Positions 1-8,683 of a DNA stretch of 64,000 nucleotides are shown here, one piece after another. The stretch is taken from NCBI GenBank assembly GCA_026003255.1, contig BPGX01000002.1:310001-374000 (forward strand), in the 5' to 3' direction. The notes under the pieces were generated by a model. That model ran no database searches and had not been told where the DNA came from. It saw nothing but the letters and a program-made list of their open reading frames with translations. This DNA is from Bacteroidia bacterium (GTDB taxonomy: Bacteria; Bacteroidota; Bacteroidia; B-17B0; Aurantibacillaceae). The translations under genes were made by a program, and so were the position numbers. Within the stretch, counting starts at the first letter, position 1. Each line of letters starts with the position of its first letter.

Positions 1-1010
1 TTAAATCCGGGATAAACAGAAGAAGTAGAATAATAATGTTGTCTGTCCCAGAAAATTAAGCCGGGTTCTGCAGTATTGTGTGCACATTTAATAATAGTAT
101 TCCAGAGTTCACGTGCTTTAATGGTTTTTGTAAATTTAGGATTAGGTGCGTCAATCGGCCAGCGTAAGGTAAATTCTTTATCTTCTTCAACTGCCTTCAT
201 AAATTCATCGGATAATCTTACAGACACATTTGCACCAGTCACTTTCTTCAAATCTTGTTTAATCGTAACAAATTCAAATATATCGGGATGTGCTACGTCC
301 ATTGTAATCATGAGCGCTCCTCTTCTGCCGTTTTGAGCCACTTCTCGAGTAGTATAAGAAAAACGTTCCATAAAGGAAACAGCACCAGAAGTTGTGCCTG
401 CTGCATTTGATACCGGTGCGTTAGCAGGTCTTAAACTACTAATGTCAATACCTACGCCACATCTTCTTTTGAACAACTGTGCTAATTGTTGGTCAGTATA
501 AAATATACCTCCATAAGAGTCGTAAATTTCAGGTAATACCACACAGTTTGATAACGATGCTATCATAAAAGGATTGCCTAACGCAGACATTACCGAACCT
601 TGTGGCACCACGTATTTAAAGTTTTTGAATAACTCATATATGTATTGTTCATCATCTATGATGTTTTGAACTAATTTATATTTTTCACTAATGGTTTTAT
701 TCACCTGTTTGTATTTTCTTTCAATTCTGGCAAATTCCTTTGCCATTCTTTTGTGCATATCATCTGGCGTCAATTCGTAATACAAACCTTTTGAATCTTT
801 CAGACAATATTTACTAATCCATGTATTGGTGGCTAATTCATCTCCTCCAAAATATTCTAAAGTATTATTAAAAACATCAGAATAGGAGTATGGTTTAGAA
901 TAATTTTTAGTTGCGCCATTTTCCACATTCATCGGACTTTCCGAAGGTTTTACCGTTTTTTTTCTTTTAAGCACTTTATTTTCCATTTTATTATCTGTTG
1001 TTGTTTCCAT
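1..1010 (-). CDS. nrdJ: Vitamin B12-dependent ribonucleotide reductase, N-terminal part (partial)
   Basis: Class II ribonucleoside-diphosphate reductase, making deoxyribonucleotides with adenosylcobalamin as radical source. The gene runs off the left edge, leaving about 336 codons. The visible part has the family's landmarks: DELATNTWISKYCLKDSKG near the N-terminus, then KYVVPQGSVMSALGNP, the active-site region SLSNCVVLPEIYDSYGG, KRRCGVGIDISSLRPA, SFMERFSYTTREVAQNGRRG, and GLIFWDRQHYY at the edge. The start is the ATG at 1010 (METTTDNKMENK); a second in-frame ATG lies eight codons later. A short basic linker precedes the catalytic domain. It stands apart from the leftward operon downstream, with about 165 bases between. 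The identification is secure; the C-terminal part and any zinc-finger tail cannot be seen. Confidence 0.93.
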   Translation of the reverse strand, partial: METTTDNKMENKVLKRKKTVKPSESPMNVENGATKNYSKPYSYSDVFNNTLEYFGGDELATNTWISKYCLKDSKGLYYELTPDDMHKRMAKEFARIERKYKQVNKTISEKYKLVQNIIDDEQYIYELFKNFKYVVPQGSVMSALGNPFMIASLSNCVVLPEIYDSYGGIFYTDQQLAQLFKRRCGVGIDISSLRPANAPVSNAAGTTSGAVSFMERFSYTTREVAQNGRRGALMITMDVAHPDIFEFVTIKQDLKKVTGANVSVRLSDEFMKAVEEDKEFTLRWPIDAPNPKFTKTIKARELWNTIIKCAHNTAEPGLIFWDRQHYYSTSSVYPGF

Positions 1011-1176
1011 ACTAACACTATTTTTGTGAGTGCAAATTAAGGTGTAAAAATTTTTATTTTTGAATGTTTTGTAAATGATTTATCCACATTTTAAACTTAA
1101 TTTTAACAAGTTAATATCAATAAATACAATTAAAACTTTAAAGTACTTAAAAGGTTGATTTAAATCATTGATTCCT

Positions 1177-2076
1177 TTAATGCTGAATTAAAAGAATTGA
1201 ACTTATTGCTAATAATATCCCTAACCAATTCATTTTATTTATTTTTTCCTTAAAAATTAAATACCCTATGATAGAAGAAGATATTACATTACTTAAATTA
1301 AGTATTAAAAAAATCTGTCCACTTGGTAATACATGGGTATTTAAAGCTTTAATGATAAAAACCAGGTTATAAAAATTAGGTATCCCGAGAATGAACCCCA
1401 ACATCATTGTGTGTTTCCAACTAAAATTTTGTTGTTGTAGGAATTTGTTTTTATCTAATTTTAATAACAAAAATCCTGTAAACAATGCAAATAGATAAAC
1501 AAAAGTTGAAAATAAAAGTTGTTCTGGAATCGTATCTATAAATGTTTTATTTCCATAATTAATTAACGAATCAATAATACCACTACCAATAAATACTAAT
1601 AATGGGAATAGGGTATAAGAAGTTTTACTAAATGAAAATTTTTTGGAAGAATAGGTAGTGAGATATACCGAAAGAATCGCAATTACCAAACCCACCCAAC
1701 GATAGGCATTCAAATATTCATTAAATAACCAATATGCTGAAATTACCGGGAATATCAAACTCATTTTGTTTGCAACGGAAGCCACAGCCATTCCATAATG
1801 TTTAATAGTCATAGCTATCCAATAAAAAACAGAAATAAATAAAACACCTTCCACTGCTGTTAAAATCCAAACATTCCAGGAATTAGATAATATTGCTTGA
1901 AAAAAATCTAAGTACTGATTTTGAAAATAAAAATAGGAGTAAATCAAACCTGTCAAGAATGCTGATATATAATTAAATATCAGTCCATAAAAAGTATGTG
2001 CATTATATATTTCAAACAAACGAACTATTACCAACATTAAAACACTTGTAATAGTAGCCAGAATAATATAAATCAT
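1177..2076 (-). CDS. EamA/DMT-family membrane transporter
   Basis: A 299-residue, very hydrophobic protein with about ten predicted membrane helices arranged as two similar halves (about residues 1-140 and 155-298), the layout of EamA drug/metabolite transporters. The halves contain typical small-residue helix stretches such as VASVANKMSLIFPVISAYWL and SNVISSSIIGYLIFKEK. The substrate cannot be told from sequence. It is the last gene of a leftward cluster, 27 bases after the alpha/beta hydrolase, and probably co-transcribed with the ABC transporter upstream. The start ATG at 2076 begins directly with the first helix. Confidence 0.85.
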   Translation of the reverse strand: MIYIILATITSVLMLVIVRLFEIYNAHTFYGLIFNYISAFLTGLIYSYFYFQNQYLDFFQAILSNSWNVWILTAVEGVLFISVFYWIAMTIKHYGMAVASVANKMSLIFPVISAYWLFNEYLNAYRWVGLVIAILSVYLTTYSSKKFSFSKTSYTLFPLLVFIGSGIIDSLINYGNKTFIDTIPEQLLFSTFVYLFALFTGFLLLKLDKNKFLQQQNFSWKHTMMLGFILGIPNFYNLVFIIKALNTHVLPSGQIFLILNLSNVISSSIIGYLIFKEKINKMNWLGILLAISSILLIQH

Positions 2077-2103
2077 ATATTGGAAGTTCTCTCTTTTTGA
2101 AAA

Positions 2104-2916
2104 TTATGACTGCTGCTTTTTAAAGCACTTTCTTATAAATTGTCTTAATGCAATTCCAGTTGCTCTTGGATTTTCTAACTGACTATAATGACCATCGTAT
2201 TCTAAAAGCAAACATTCTTTGTTATGGACTTGTTCATACTGTTCTAATAGAGAAGTATAAGGCAAAACATTATCTTGCTTGCCAATGACGAACATTATTG
2301 GGAAAGTTGACGATTTAATAAAGTTTAATGAAGACGGGCGATCTCTCATTCCAATCAAAGCCGCTATAATTCCCTGCACAGAAGTATTCAAAGCAATGTT
2401 ATTGGCCATCTTGAGTTCATCCTTCAGATATTTCAAATTTCGTTTTGAAAACAAGTTTTTAATCATCGGTTGAATAAACAATTTAGGATTGTGTTTTACG
2501 ATTTTGATAGCTTTATCTCTGTCTTTCTTTTTTTCTTCTGAATCGGGGAGAGCCGTGGAGTGAAATAAACAAAGTCCCTTTACCATTTCAACATATTTCT
2601 TTGCAAACGCAAGAGCAACATAACCACCCATGCTATGCCCAATTAGCACGCAGCTGCGAATATGAAAATGTTTTAATACTGTTTTAACGGCATCTGCCAT
2701 CAATTCCATGCTATGAGCATAACCAAAGCAATCGCTTTTTCCATGTCCGGGTAAATCAATACAAATCACTTTGTAAGATTTTGATAAATAAGGAACAATG
2801 TATTTCCATACTTCGGATGACCCTAAAAAGCCATGTAATAAAACAACACAACGACCTTTACCCTGAGTATAACAAAAGAGCTTTCCTTTCAAAAAAGGTA
2901 TAATATGCAGTTCCAT
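2104..2916 (-). CDS. Alpha/beta hydrolase
   Basis: A 270-residue single-domain alpha/beta hydrolase. The oxyanion-hole motif is LLHGFLG (residues 26-32), the nucleophile elbow is GHSMGG with Ser95, the acid is probably Asp215 in GKQDNVLP, and the base is His243 in YDGHYSQLENP, so the catalytic triad is complete. There is no signal peptide, so it is likely cytoplasmic. Its ATG directly abuts the stop codon of the ABC transporter gene upstream, implying translational coupling. The substrate is unknown. A BioH-like role is conceivable because bioFDA occur in this genome, but nothing here supports it specifically. Confidence 0.88.
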   Translation of the reverse strand: MELHIIPFLKGKLFCYTQGKGRCVVLLHGFLGSSEVWKYIVPYLSKSYKVICIDLPGHGKSDCFGYAHSMELMADAVKTVLKHFHIRSCVLIGHSMGGYVALAFAKKYVEMVKGLCLFHSTALPDSEEKKKDRDKAIKIVKHNPKLFIQPMIKNLFSKRNLKYLKDELKMANNIALNTSVQGIIAALIGMRDRPSSLNFIKSSTFPIMFVIGKQDNVLPYTSLLEQYEQVHNKECLLLEYDGHYSQLENPRATGIALRQFIRKCFKKQQS

Positions 2917-5900
2917 TTAATTTTCTTGTTCTGTTCCTTTTTTAAAGTACTGTGGAAGATAGGCAAAAAATTCCAGTAATTTCTTAAACACATCAAAGTA
3001 TAATGTAAACCATAATATAATGGTCATCAACCATATTATAGCGGTATTAAAATAAAGCGTATCAATGTATATTCCTAAAAACTTTTTTCTTGGAGCATAA
3101 AAGTGCGCAGCACCCAAATTAGAATCTTCTGGGTCATAGAATACTAAATCAATACGACGAATCAATTTTCCATCTTTTTCCATACAACGCTCTCCACTAA
3201 TATCATTACTATTTGTTACCAATTGATTCAATGCTTCGTTTTCATTGTCTTCTTCTAATTTGATAAATGCTTCTTTTTCTGCAGGAGTTTTCTGCATGCT
3301 TCTTGCTTTCTCATCTTTCTTTTTGCGGGCAATATTTTCAATATCAATATAGTAATTATTCAAGTCATACAAAAATGTTCTGATATTATGGATAACAGCA
3401 GAATTGATTGTATTTGGAGAAAGTGATAGTAATTCATCTGTTGCAGCGGGATAAGGAACTTTTTTATACACTTTATTGTACTCTTTAATCACTTCATTTT
3501 TTACCAATTGAATATCTTGTTGCAATATACTTTCATTCCGATTTTTATCTTTTAACTCATCTTCAATTTTAGTTAGCTTGTTTTGAATTTTAGGAATCCA
3601 ATACACTTTCTTATATTGAGCATTGCTGATGATTTTATCATACAAATAAAAATGTTTTTCAAAATGATTGTTTTTAAACTGATTAACTGCCAATGCTTCG
3701 TATGCCCATCGGCTGGTCATCACTTCGCCACTCCATGGAACCGTGCCCGGCTGTGTAAGCAAAGGATTGAGCTTGTCAAACTTTACAATTACACCACTTA
3801 AAATCAATTGTGGAATAATCAGGAAAGGCACAGAAATATAGATTGTAACAACACTATTAAACATAGAAGAGATATTCAGACCTAACATATTAGCAAAACA
3901 AGAGGTGGAAAACAATACTAACCAATAATCCAGGAACAATCCTTTAATTCCAAGAATATTATTTCCTACAATAATAAACATCAATGTTTGAATAGCAGAA
4001 AGAACAAACATAATGACTACCTTACTCATCAAATAAGAACCTTTACTTAAATTAAGGAACGCTTCTCTTTTGCGAATCTTTCTATCCCGAATAATTTCTT
4101 CTGCACTGACCATCATTCCAATAAATAAAGCCACTACCACTGCCATAAACAAATAAGCCGGGATATTATCATTTTCTCTGAAAATATATCCTCTACCTGT
4201 ATCTTCATCCGTGTTGTAATACCTTACAAGAAAGGATAAGATAAAAGCAAGCGCCGGCGCTTCCAAAAAGTTAATGAGTAGATATTGTGTGTTGGTTAAT
4301 TTGCTTTTTACATCACGAGTTAAGAATACTTTAAATTGCTGAAACTTTCCGGGAATTTTGAATATGGCTTCTGGAATGCTATGAAAATGTTCTTTTACAC
4401 GAATATAACTTTCGATGAGTTCTTTGTAATATCTATTCCACTCTATCGGTGATGTTTTGCGCTTTTTGGTCAAATTACCATATTCATCCAATACTTTACT
4501 TTCAATGATATTAAAGATTTGTTCAGGGTTGACATTACCACAATGTGGGCATTCTGTTTCTTCTGCATTCGCATGATTGATAAGACGTTTGAAATAAGAC
4601 ACCGCATCTACTGGATTACCATAATATGCTAAATATCCTCCTACATCTAAAATGATGAGTTTGTCAAACATTTTGAAAATATCCGAAGATGGCTGGTGAA
4701 TAACCACAAATATCAACTTGCCTTTAAGCGTTAATTCCTTCAATAAATCCATGATGTTTTCAGAATCACGGGAAGAAAGACCAGATGTGGGCTCATCTAA
4801 AAATAAAACAGAGGGCTCGCGAATTAACTCTAAAGCAATATTTAAACGTTTTCTCTGACCTCCGGAAATTGTTTTTTCAAGCGGCGACCCTACTTTGAGA
4901 TTAGCCGTTTCAGACAAACCTAAATCAGAAAGCAGTGCTTCACATCTCTTTTTAATCTCTTCATCACTTAAATTACCAAAACACAATTTGGCATTGTAAA
5001 ATAAGTTTTCAAACACTGTTAATTCTTCTATCAACAAATCATCCTGCGGCACATGTCCAATAACACCTTCAATTTTTTCAGGTTCTTTATGTATATCCAC
5101 GCCATTGATGATCACTTTTCCTCTGGACGGCTTTTCGCTTCCATTCAAAACGTTCATTAGTGTAGATTTCCCTGCCCCCGAACCGCCCATAATTCCCACC
5201 AATGTTCCACTCTCTTCAAACAAATTAATGTCTCTTAAACCAATCTTTCCGTTTTTAAATTTGTATTCAACATCTTTTGCTTCAAATGTAATTTTAGTAG
5301 TATGTTTATCAAATAAAAACTTGCTTATAATATCGCTGTAATAAATGGGCTTGATTTTAGAACTTCTTAAAGATGAACCATGTGTTAATACATAAATTCT
5401 GTTTCTATCAATACCTTGTCCGTTTAATTGTACATCTACCTCACCAAATACTCTTAAAATATAGAGATTGACTGTTGCTATCCTCAATACGCGAATTTCA
5501 CCATTTGAGATATTTTCGTTGTATAAAAATTTAGTATGCTGAATGTTTTTAGGTGACTGGGCGCTTATAATTAAAAACTCGTCGGTGTCAGGAACATCCT
5601 CAATGCCTTGTTCAACAAGATGTTTAATGTTTTCAAACTCTTTTCTATCAATATTAAAAGTTTCAGCAACGGTTTCTACAAACTCTAGCTCTTGTTCGCT
5701 GATTTGATTAGAAGAATGAATAAACTCCAACAAACGAACGAGTACAACAAACTTTTGTGTTTGTTCTAATTCTTCGTTTATCTGAGAACAGATTTTCAGA
5801 ATCTTTACAGAGTTTAATGCCGTTTTTTTTGCTGCACCTTCCTTCTTTTGACTAACCTGATGGTATTGTTCTAAATATTCATCAAAAATTTTGAGAAACT

Positions 5901-6033
5901 TTTGAACTTGCTCTTCGTTAAGTTGTTGTCTTAAATAAGATTGAACAATGCTTCGACCTGTATTGGTAATACCATCTACTTTTGCAATAATTGCAAACAT
6001 TTGCATCAATGCCCGTAATATCTGCTCACTCAT
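2917..6033 (-). CDS. ABC transporter ATPase-permease with TerB-like N-terminal region
   Basis: A 1038-residue multidomain exporter. Residues 1-130 are helical and resemble TerB/tellurite-resistance domains. About 160-250 is a beta-rich, FHA-like stretch (RIYVLTHGSSLRSSKIKPIY). The ABC ATPase follows with Walker A GGSGAGKST (283-291), signature ISGGQRKRL, Walker B VLFLDEPTSGL (Asp413/Glu414) and a switch His in VIHQPSSDIF. ABCG-type permease helices follow, including EEIIRDRKIRKREA, then a long, charged, probably extracytoplasmic region and a final helix near the C-terminus. A CPHC pair in the linker could bind metal. The order ATPase-then-permease is that of ABCG half-transporters. It overlaps the upstream gene by four bases (ATGA) and abuts the hydrolase. 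The exported substrate is unknown. Confidence 0.88.
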   Translation of the reverse strand: MSEQILRALMQMFAIIAKVDGITNTGRSIVQSYLRQQLNEEQVQKFLKIFDEYLEQYHQVSQKKEGAAKKTALNSVKILKICSQINEELEQTQKFVVLVRLLEFIHSSNQISEQELEFVETVAETFNIDRKEFENIKHLVEQGIEDVPDTDEFLIISAQSPKNIQHTKFLYNENISNGEIRVLRIATVNLYILRVFGEVDVQLNGQGIDRNRIYVLTHGSSLRSSKIKPIYYSDIISKFLFDKHTTKITFEAKDVEYKFKNGKIGLRDINLFEESGTLVGIMGGSGAGKSTLMNVLNGSEKPSRGKVIINGVDIHKEPEKIEGVIGHVPQDDLLIEELTVFENLFYNAKLCFGNLSDEEIKKRCEALLSDLGLSETANLKVGSPLEKTISGGQRKRLNIALELIREPSVLFLDEPTSGLSSRDSENIMDLLKELTLKGKLIFVVIHQPSSDIFKMFDKLIILDVGGYLAYYGNPVDAVSYFKRLINHANAEETECPHCGNVNPEQIFNIIESKVLDEYGNLTKKRKTSPIEWNRYYKELIESYIRVKEHFHSIPEAIFKIPGKFQQFKVFLTRDVKSKLTNTQYLLINFLEAPALAFILSFLVRYYNTDEDTGRGYIFRENDNIPAYLFMAVVVALFIGMMVSAEEIIRDRKIRKREAFLNLSKGSYLMSKVVIMFVLSAIQTLMFIIVGNNILGIKGLFLDYWLVLFSTSCFANMLGLNISSMFNSVVTIYISVPFLIIPQLILSGVIVKFDKLNPLLTQPGTVPWSGEVMTSRWAYEALAVNQFKNNHFEKHFYLYDKIISNAQYKKVYWIPKIQNKLTKIEDELKDKNRNESILQQDIQLVKNEVIKEYNKVYKKVPYPAATDELLSLSPNTINSAVIHNIRTFLYDLNNYYIDIENIARKKKDEKARSMQKTPAEKEAFIKLEEDNENEALNQLVTNSNDISGERCMEKDGKLIRRIDLVFYDPEDSNLGAAHFYAPRKKFLGIYIDTLYFNTAIIWLMTIILWFTLYFDVFKKLLEFFAYLPQYFKKGTEQEN

Positions 6034-6557
6034 TTTGCTTGATTATTTATTAAGATATTAGCGATGTCCTTTATATTTTGTGTTTCTTTTTTATTGTAAG
6101 AAATGACTTCTTGATTATTTACTAAAATTTTTGTAATACCATCTGATGATACTGTTTTTAAATAATTGGTTGGAAGCAATAATACAAAAAATAATTGATG
6201 GTTTTCGTGATAAATTGACCATTCTCTTTTATAGTAACTCTTTGTCCCCGATTTAATTTCTATTTCTCTCTTATAAACTTCAATCGGTTGCGATTTCAAA
6301 GTATCTTTCGTTGTTTCAAAAAATACTTTAAGATAAATATTTGAACCATACTTTAAAAATTGAATGCACTTATCTTTCTGACACAATTCATAAGATGAAC
6401 ATTCCACTTTATCAGAAGAATTTACTAATGGAATATATGCCTTAATATTTTGTTCTGAAGAACCATTACTAACTTTTGTTTGCGCTATAATAAAATTACT
6501 TAGAAATAAACCAAGGTTTATCACAAAAGAGATAACCCATGTGCGTAAAAAGCACAT
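6030..6557 (-). CDS. Exported protein of unknown function
   Basis: A 175-residue protein with a signal peptide (hydrophobic VISFVINLGLFLSNFIIAQ). I do not recognise the family. The mature part has two close cysteines near CSSYELCQKDKC, suggesting disulfides in the periplasm or outside, and is otherwise beta-rich and polar. Its last bases overlap the start of the TerB/ABC gene (ATGA), and it begins six bases after the preceding secreted protein's stop. It is therefore very probably co-translated with the transporter and may be a periplasmic partner or substrate. Confidence 0.7.
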   Translation of the reverse strand: MCFLRTWVISFVINLGLFLSNFIIAQTKVSNGSSEQNIKAYIPLVNSSDKVECSSYELCQKDKCIQFLKYGSNIYLKVFFETTKDTLKSQPIEVYKREIEIKSGTKSYYKREWSIYHENHQLFFVLLLPTNYLKTVSSDGITKILVNNQEVISYNKKETQNIKDIANILINNQAK

Positions 6558-6563
6558 GACATA

Positions 6564-6986
6564 TTATTTTTGTTTAAATCCAATCAGCAATACCGCACAT
6601 CCTGAACCTGGATTTCTATCCGGATCTAATTGTGCTTCAATAATAACATCAATGGTGCTTTTGGATTTAAAATCCCAATAGGGGGCGTTTCTATAATTTT
6701 GATTTGTAAATAATACATTTCTATCTTTATCCAGCACTCTAAAAATCAAATTTCCATCTTTTAAACCACTGCATGCTGCAAAACGATAAATTGTTTCAGC
6801 AAAAAGGGTTGTGTGAAATTCAGCAGTTTCTTCAGCATTCAATAACAATGCCCTATATTGCTGTCCATCGGAAATATAATTATTCGTAATATGCTTAACA
6901 CATAAACTTGCAATTGTATCACATTGAGCGTGAGAAACAATATACATTCCTGCTATCAATGCTGCTGCAATTAAAGATTTTTTCAT
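6564..6986 (-). CDS. Secreted protein of unknown function
   Basis: A 140-residue protein with a clear signal peptide (MKKSLIAAALIAGMYIVSHA). The mature domain has four cysteines (QCDTIASLC, AACSG, GSGCAV), contains YRALLLNAEETAEFHTTLFA, and ends in AVLLIGFKQK. I recognise no enzyme motif; it looks like a small beta-sandwich envelope protein. It sits in the leftward operon between a lipoprotein (34 bases upstream) and another exported protein (six bases downstream), all ahead of the TerB/ABC transporter. Confidence 0.7.
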   Translation of the reverse strand: MKKSLIAAALIAGMYIVSHAQCDTIASLCVKHITNNYISDGQQYRALLLNAEETAEFHTTLFAETIYRFAACSGLKDGNLIFRVLDKDRNVLFTNQNYRNAPYWDFKSKSTIDVIIEAQLDPDRNPGSGCAVLLIGFKQK

Positions 6987-7020
6987 AATTATTTGAATTT
7001 AAATTTGTTTTAATGAAAAA

Positions 7021-7920
7021 TTAAGATGCTGAGCTAGTAATTTTATTTCTTAGTGCTTGAATTTTTTCAATAATATTTTTTAAGTCCTCATCATTTAGAA
7101 TGAGTTCATTCGTGCTGTTGATATAAGTGATTTTTTTAGTAGTATCTGTTGTTGGATCTACATACTGGTATTTGAATTGTACTTTGTCATATAACATCTG
7201 AAGTTCTTTTAGGTCTGCTAAAATATCCGTTTGTTCCGGAGCATTTTGAGTAATGAGTTGATTCAGATTATTAACCGTTAATTTTTGTTCTGCTATTCTT
7301 CTTTTGATTTCTTCATTATTTTTAGATTTGTAGGATTCAATGGCAATGTTCATACTTTCCAGCCATCCACCTAAAAGTATGAGTGAACTAATATCTAAAC
7401 GTTTATTGTTTTTCAAATAATTATCACTGGCTCTATATGCTTCTCCAACTAATACCATCAAACTATCTTTATTAGTCAAATTATTTTCAAATCTTTTAAA
7501 CGTTTTTTCATCAAAGGCAGAAGAAACGCCTAATTTATCCGCTAATTGTTTAATAGCGCCCAAATAAGTCAACGCTTCTTGTGTTTGGCTATACATACTT
7601 ACATATCCCAAATCTGCCCCATATACACCCAATAGCAAGGCACGAGAAACATCTGTATTGAAGGTATTGACCTTTTTAGAATCAAAAAGAATACTTTTAT
7701 TAAAAGGCAAGCCAAGTTTTTGAATTAAAATAGCCGTTTGAATAGGTGAAGGTATGCTAAACAATTGACCACCGATATTAAGCACACCTGCTTTTACAGT
7801 ATCCTGTGTTTCTACAATTTTGTTTTCATCGGAAATTTGTTCTTTATTACCACTACAGGCCACTAAAGAAGCCGCACTAATAAATATCCAACTAATATTT
7901 TTCAAAGATAGTTTTCTCAT
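7021..7920 (-). CDS. Helical lipoprotein, first gene of the TerB/ABC operon
   Basis: A 299-residue lipoprotein: the signal peptide ends in ASLVAC with the lipidated Cys22. The mature protein is mainly alpha-helical and charged, with no catalytic motif that I recognise. It contains a conserved-looking SIPSPIQTAILIQKLG segment and a central ALLLGVYGADLGYVSMYSQ. It is probably anchored facing the periplasm. About 75 bases separate it from the DUF2905 gene upstream, so it is likely the first gene of the operon running to 1177. A degenerate TAACTTGC sequence lies just upstream of its ATG. Confidence 0.75.
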   Translation of the reverse strand: MRKLSLKNISWIFISAASLVACSGNKEQISDENKIVETQDTVKAGVLNIGGQLFSIPSPIQTAILIQKLGLPFNKSILFDSKKVNTFNTDVSRALLLGVYGADLGYVSMYSQTQEALTYLGAIKQLADKLGVSSAFDEKTFKRFENNLTNKDSLMVLVGEAYRASDNYLKNNKRLDISSLILLGGWLESMNIAIESYKSKNNEEIKRRIAEQKLTVNNLNQLITQNAPEQTDILADLKELQMLYDKVQFKYQYVDPTTDTTKKITYINSTNELILNDEDLKNIIEKIQALRNKITSSAS

Positions 7921-7996
7921 TTTTTTAGTTTTGCTTGCAAGTTAAATAAATTTATTTCTAATATACAAATTTTTCTAAAAATTAAAAATCGGCTCT

Positions 7997-8221
7997 TTAA
8001 AAATATCTTTTAATTATCCGCAATAATAATGAAAGTATGATGCTTAAAATCAACATGGAAGTTAATGGAAAAAACAACCTAAAGTTCTCCTTTTCTATAC
8101 GAATATCTCCTGGCAGATTACCAAACCAGCTTAACCATTTAAATTCTCCGTTCTCTGCCAACAACATTACAATTCCAATAATCATAAAAATCCCACCAAT
8201 TAATAAAAAAATCTTTCCCAT
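7997..8221 (-). CDS. DUF2905-family small membrane protein
   Basis: A 74-residue protein with two membrane helices. The first helix is followed by the family's characteristic short segment, FGNLPGDIRIEKENFRLFFP, and then the second helix. This is DUF2905, a conserved small inner-membrane protein without known function. I chose the ATG at 8221 (MGKIFLLIGG) because it matches the family's usual start and lies seven bases after the J-domain gene's stop; an upstream in-frame TTG at 8251 would overlap that gene. It is the last gene of the operon starting at 11820. Confidence 0.85.
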   Translation of the reverse strand: MGKIFLLIGGIFMIIGIVMLLAENGEFKWLSWFGNLPGDIRIEKENFRLFFPLTSMLILSIILSLLLRIIKRYF

Positions 8222-8228
8222 ATCATGA

Positions 8229-8675
8229 CTATTTATATACTTTAATAACAAGAAAAAATAATATTATACAAATAATTAATGACCACAACCAATACATTCT
8301 TTCATTATACACTTTGGTTTGAGTATTATACTTTTTTTGCTCTTTATCATACTCCTTTTTCAACTTCTCAAAATATTCCTTATAGTATTTCCTCCTTCTC
8401 TCCTCTTCAGGCGTAACATCCCATCTATGTTCTTTTGCTGTACTTTTTTTATCTGAATTTACAGTTGTTGTTATAAAAATTCCTCTATCATACTTTTCTC
8501 TGAGAACAGGGTCCGACAATACTTCATACGCATGCAAAATTTTTACAAACAATTCTTTAGTATCCGGATTTTTGTCTGGATGATACAATAATGCTAACTT
8601 CCGGAATGCTATTTTGATTTCCTCTATACTTGCTGTTCTTGATACTCCCAATATATCATAATAACTCTCTGCCAC
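8229..8675 (-). CDS. DnaJ-domain protein with C-terminal membrane anchor
   Basis: A 148-residue protein whose first 65 residues are a J domain ([17 protein letters not shown], with HPD at 32-34 and [14 protein letters not shown]). A charged linker and one membrane helix follow (about 128-146, [19 protein letters not shown]). No zinc-finger or substrate-binding DnaJ domains are present, so it probably recruits a DnaK-type chaperone to the membrane. The start is GTG (8675). It lies eight bases after the oligopeptide-binding lipoprotein gene and seven before the DUF2905 gene. A role in handling exported or membrane proteins is an inference. Confidence 0.87.
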   Translation of the reverse strand: MAESYYDILGVSRTASIEEIKIAFRKLALLYHPDKNPDTKELFVKILHAYEVLSDPVLREKYDRGIFITTTVNSDKKSTAKEHRWDVTPEEERRRKYYKEYFEKLKKEYDKEQKKYNTQTKVYNERMYWLWSLIICIILFFLVIKVYK

Positions 8676-8683
8676 ACTGTCTT

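Noticed and set aside
76-336. A plus-strand frame within the ribonucleotide reductase gene.
   Set aside because: It lies entirely antisense to clear nrdJ coding sequence and has no features of its own.
1011-1176. Possible cobalamin riboswitch upstream of the B12-dependent reductase.
   Set aside because: The 166-base stretch is too short and shows no conserved riboswitch box or strong stems.
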